NCBI GenBank assembly: GCA_023055505.1
Contig: JALIRH010000042.1
Location: forward strand, 3,542,335 to 3,606,334
Origin: Callipepla californica brunnescens
Lineage: Eukaryota > Chordata > Aves > Galliformes > Odontophoridae
Length of the DNA stretch: 64,000 nucleotides
Reading direction: 5' to 3'
This document shows positions 61,824 through 64,000 of the stretch, piece after piece. The translations under genes were made by a program, and so were the position numbers. Position 1 is the first letter of the stretch; the number at the start of each line of letters is the position of its first letter. The notes under the pieces are model-generated. The model did not search any database and was not told the origin of the DNA. It saw only the letters and a program-made list of their open reading frames with translations.

Positions 61824-63655
61824 CTGTGGAGAGAGATCCAATGCATTACAGAAAGCACGCTCCTGTCGTCCATCTCGACACCAGCATATGCAAAAAGATC
61901 CCAGGAACAACTACACAGGAGTGAAGGTTCCTCTGGAGCACAGCCATCCCCTCCCAAAGAAACAACACAGCTGCAGCCCGAATCATCTCTGCTGGTTCAG
62001 TATCTTCAGGGGACCAAAAACTGCAGCAAAACCTAACAGCACAAAAACCAGTGGAGATTTGCAGACTATGGATACGAACAGAACTTCCCAGAGAGCAGTG
62101 ATACTCTATTTATTCATCTCTTCCAAAAGATCCATCCCATAAAGCGACTGCTCACCGAGCACAAGAGCCAGCACGACAAAGCTGACCACCACAGACAGCA
62201 GCGCAGCCAGCTTCTCCTGCACTCTAATTCCAGTCGCCCACTTTAACACAGATTTGTTTCCCTTCAATATCCCGTCAGCAATAAGAGGAGGACGGGGAAA
62301 CAAGCTGCGTGCACGGGGTAAAGTTCAACTATTTACAATTTGTTCAAATTTTCGCAACCCAATGTCCAAGCCAACTGATTATTGAGTAACAGCACTAAGA
62401 CAGCAGCACGCTCTGCAGGCAGCAAAACCCTGCTGCTCCACTGAGGGGTTGCCTCCGGGTCATCCACGTGCAGAAATGCACAGTTGTGAGCTACAGACGG
62501 ACACTAAATGGCATTTGATGGCAAACTGCTCCCCCTCCATGAGATTTCAAAGGGAAGATTGTATGAACACACCTATAAGGGGTCAACGTGGAGAAACTGA
62601 GAAAAGAAATCCCTGCTCTTGCACATTTACGCGGCCACGCAGTGAATCAGATCAGGACAACCATCTTGCTGAAAGAGAGTCCTACCTTGTTCAGCCAGCA
62701 GCTCTCTACACATCCCACTGAGGCAACTAACATCAGATGTCACAGTAACATCAGTGTAACATACAGCTCTAGAAACACCAAAAGAACATTAAACAACCTA
62801 ACTCAAACCACTGCATCACAGTGCTGGGTTCACGAGCTCCCAGCCCCGTTCTGTTTTACTGTCCTTTCCATTCTGGGCAAACATTTGTCCCAGATCTCCC
62901 TACCTGAGCAGCCTCGTGGGCTGGCAAAGCTGCACAAAAGCACGTTTGGTCAATACATCACCACGGAGCTGTGAGCTCCCCAAGGCAGGGACCTCTTCCT
63001 CTGGTCAGCAGAGCACGTGGCGCACGCTCAGCTCTACAAAAACAATGCACTGCTTTACTAACTCATTCATTTATGTAATAAAGAGCCAGCACATCTGCCT
63101 GACATTAAATGCCTTTTTTACTTTTTTCCACACTTATATGTTGCCTTGACAGTGCAACCGGTGTGTGAAAGGTGATCCAGCTTCCTCTTGCTCCTACATG
63201 CCACAGCTTTTGCCTGCAGAGCTCTCCCATTCCAAATTCCTCTGCTTGCTGGATCTGCCTGGAGCTGCTTCACACAGTTATCCCTCCAGAAACGCCACCA
63301 TACACAGCAAACCCTCCTTCCCGAACAGCAGAACCTGCTCCAGACACACCTTGCTTCACCCCTGACTTTTGTATCCAGCTCTGAGCAGCTATGTTAGAAG
63401 ACAGCCCCTGCGAGATACAGGCAGGGAAAAACCCCACACAGCCCCACGGCAAATCTGCACCCCCAGCTGCGAAAGGAGGCATCGCTGACAATGCCACTCC
63501 GAGAACAGATGAGGCCTTAAAGAAATAAATCCATTCCCTTCCTTCCTATCAGCACAATCAGAACAATAACAAGAGACCGCTGCACCCGCCTTGCTGCTGC
63601 ACACAGGCGTGCTGAGTGGGTCTTATTCACAGCAACCTGTCTGGGCAGGCCTTCC
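61824..63655. other. Upstream of the first C6orf89 coding exon
   Basis: No further exon could be supported. No CpG island is seen, so the C6orf89 promoter is probably outside the window to the right, with this stretch being 5' intron. Short A-rich and C-rich stretches only. Confidence 0.5.
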
Positions 63656-64000
63656 CAGCCCCACATGCAGAGGCTCCGTGCTCTCTGAGGGGCAGCAGCC
63701 CCACACACAGAGGTTCCGTGCTCTCAATGAGGGGCAGCAGCCCTACATACAGAGGCTCTGTGCCCTCTGAGGGGCAGCAGCCCCACAAGCAGAGGCTACA
63801 TGCTCTCTCTGAGGGGCAGCAACCCCACACATAGAGGTTCTGTGCTCTCTGAGGGGCAGCAGCCCCACATACAGAGGCTCCATGCCCTCAATGAGGGGCA
63901 GCAGCCCCACATGCAAAGGTTCTGTGCCCTCTCTGAGGGGCAGCAGCCCCACGTGCAGAGGCTCTATGCTCTCTCTGAGGGGCAGCAGCCCCACATGCAA
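63655..64000. repeat. 40-42 bp minisatellite reaching the window edge
   Basis: Eight full copies and the start of a ninth run to the last base. The conserved core of each unit is TGAGGGGCAGCAGCCCCACA, followed by a variable GCAGAGGCTCCGTGCTCTC part. The core can fold on itself: GGGGC pairs with GCCCC around a four-base loop. Unit lengths alternate among 40 and 42 bases through a two-base change (TCTCTGAG versus TCTCTCTGAG or TCAATGAG). The array probably continues beyond the window. Confidence 0.95.

Overview
The window is vertebrate nuclear DNA and almost certainly a galliform bird, most likely chicken. The reasons are the compact introns, the high GC content, several copies of the avian CR1 retroposon, and a let-7 pair whose mature sequences match chicken let-7k and let-7j as I remember them. 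The gene order C6orf89 - PI16 - MTCH1, read on the minus strand, is the order on human 6p21.2. SNRPE beside MTCH1 is a join not seen in human, where SNRPE lies on 1q32. This fits chicken chromosome 26, which carries both human segments. That assignment is from memory and was not searched.

Layout. 1-5.8 kb is non-coding and holds clustered transcription-factor motifs. 5.8-7.9 kb is SNRPE (minus strand, 5 coding exons, 92 aa, complete), whose second intron is almost entirely a telomere-like C-rich satellite. 7.9-9.1 kb is a short head-to-head intergenic spacer occupied by a CR1 copy. 9.1-15.5 kb is MTCH1 (plus strand, 12 coding exons, 323 aa, complete). 15.6-37.5 kb has no protein gene that I can support. 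It holds a large CpG- and G-rich promoter-like block (18-21.4 kb), two inverted-repeat YY1-type elements (29.2 and 31.8 kb), an 18-bp minisatellite (30.6 kb), and at 34.2-34.5 kb a plus-strand let-7k/let-7j hairpin pair followed by a cluster of polyadenylation signals at 35.6-35.7 kb. 37.5-44.1 kb is PI16 (minus strand, 6 coding exons, 761 aa), a CAP-domain protein with a very long Thr/Pro/Lys mucin-like repeat and a GPI-type tail. 46.2-61.8 kb is C6orf89/BRAP (minus strand, 7 coding exons, 326 aa) with a 3.9-kb 3' UTR. Its first, probably non-coding, exon is not seen. The right edge runs into a 40-42 bp minisatellite.

Functionally the genes are unrelated: a core spliceosomal Sm protein, an outer mitochondrial membrane protein, a GPI-anchored CAP-domain protein, a Golgi membrane protein and a developmental microRNA pair. 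The most interesting unannotated structure is the 20-kb non-coding interval between MTCH1 and PI16, which looks like a let-7 primary-transcript locus with its own CpG-rich promoter and paired YY1-like elements. Next in interest is the G-rich, TERRA-like intron in the SNRPE pre-mRNA. Coding exons were built by hand from reading frame, splice signals and remembered human protein sequences. Transcript ends and non-coding exons are inferences.
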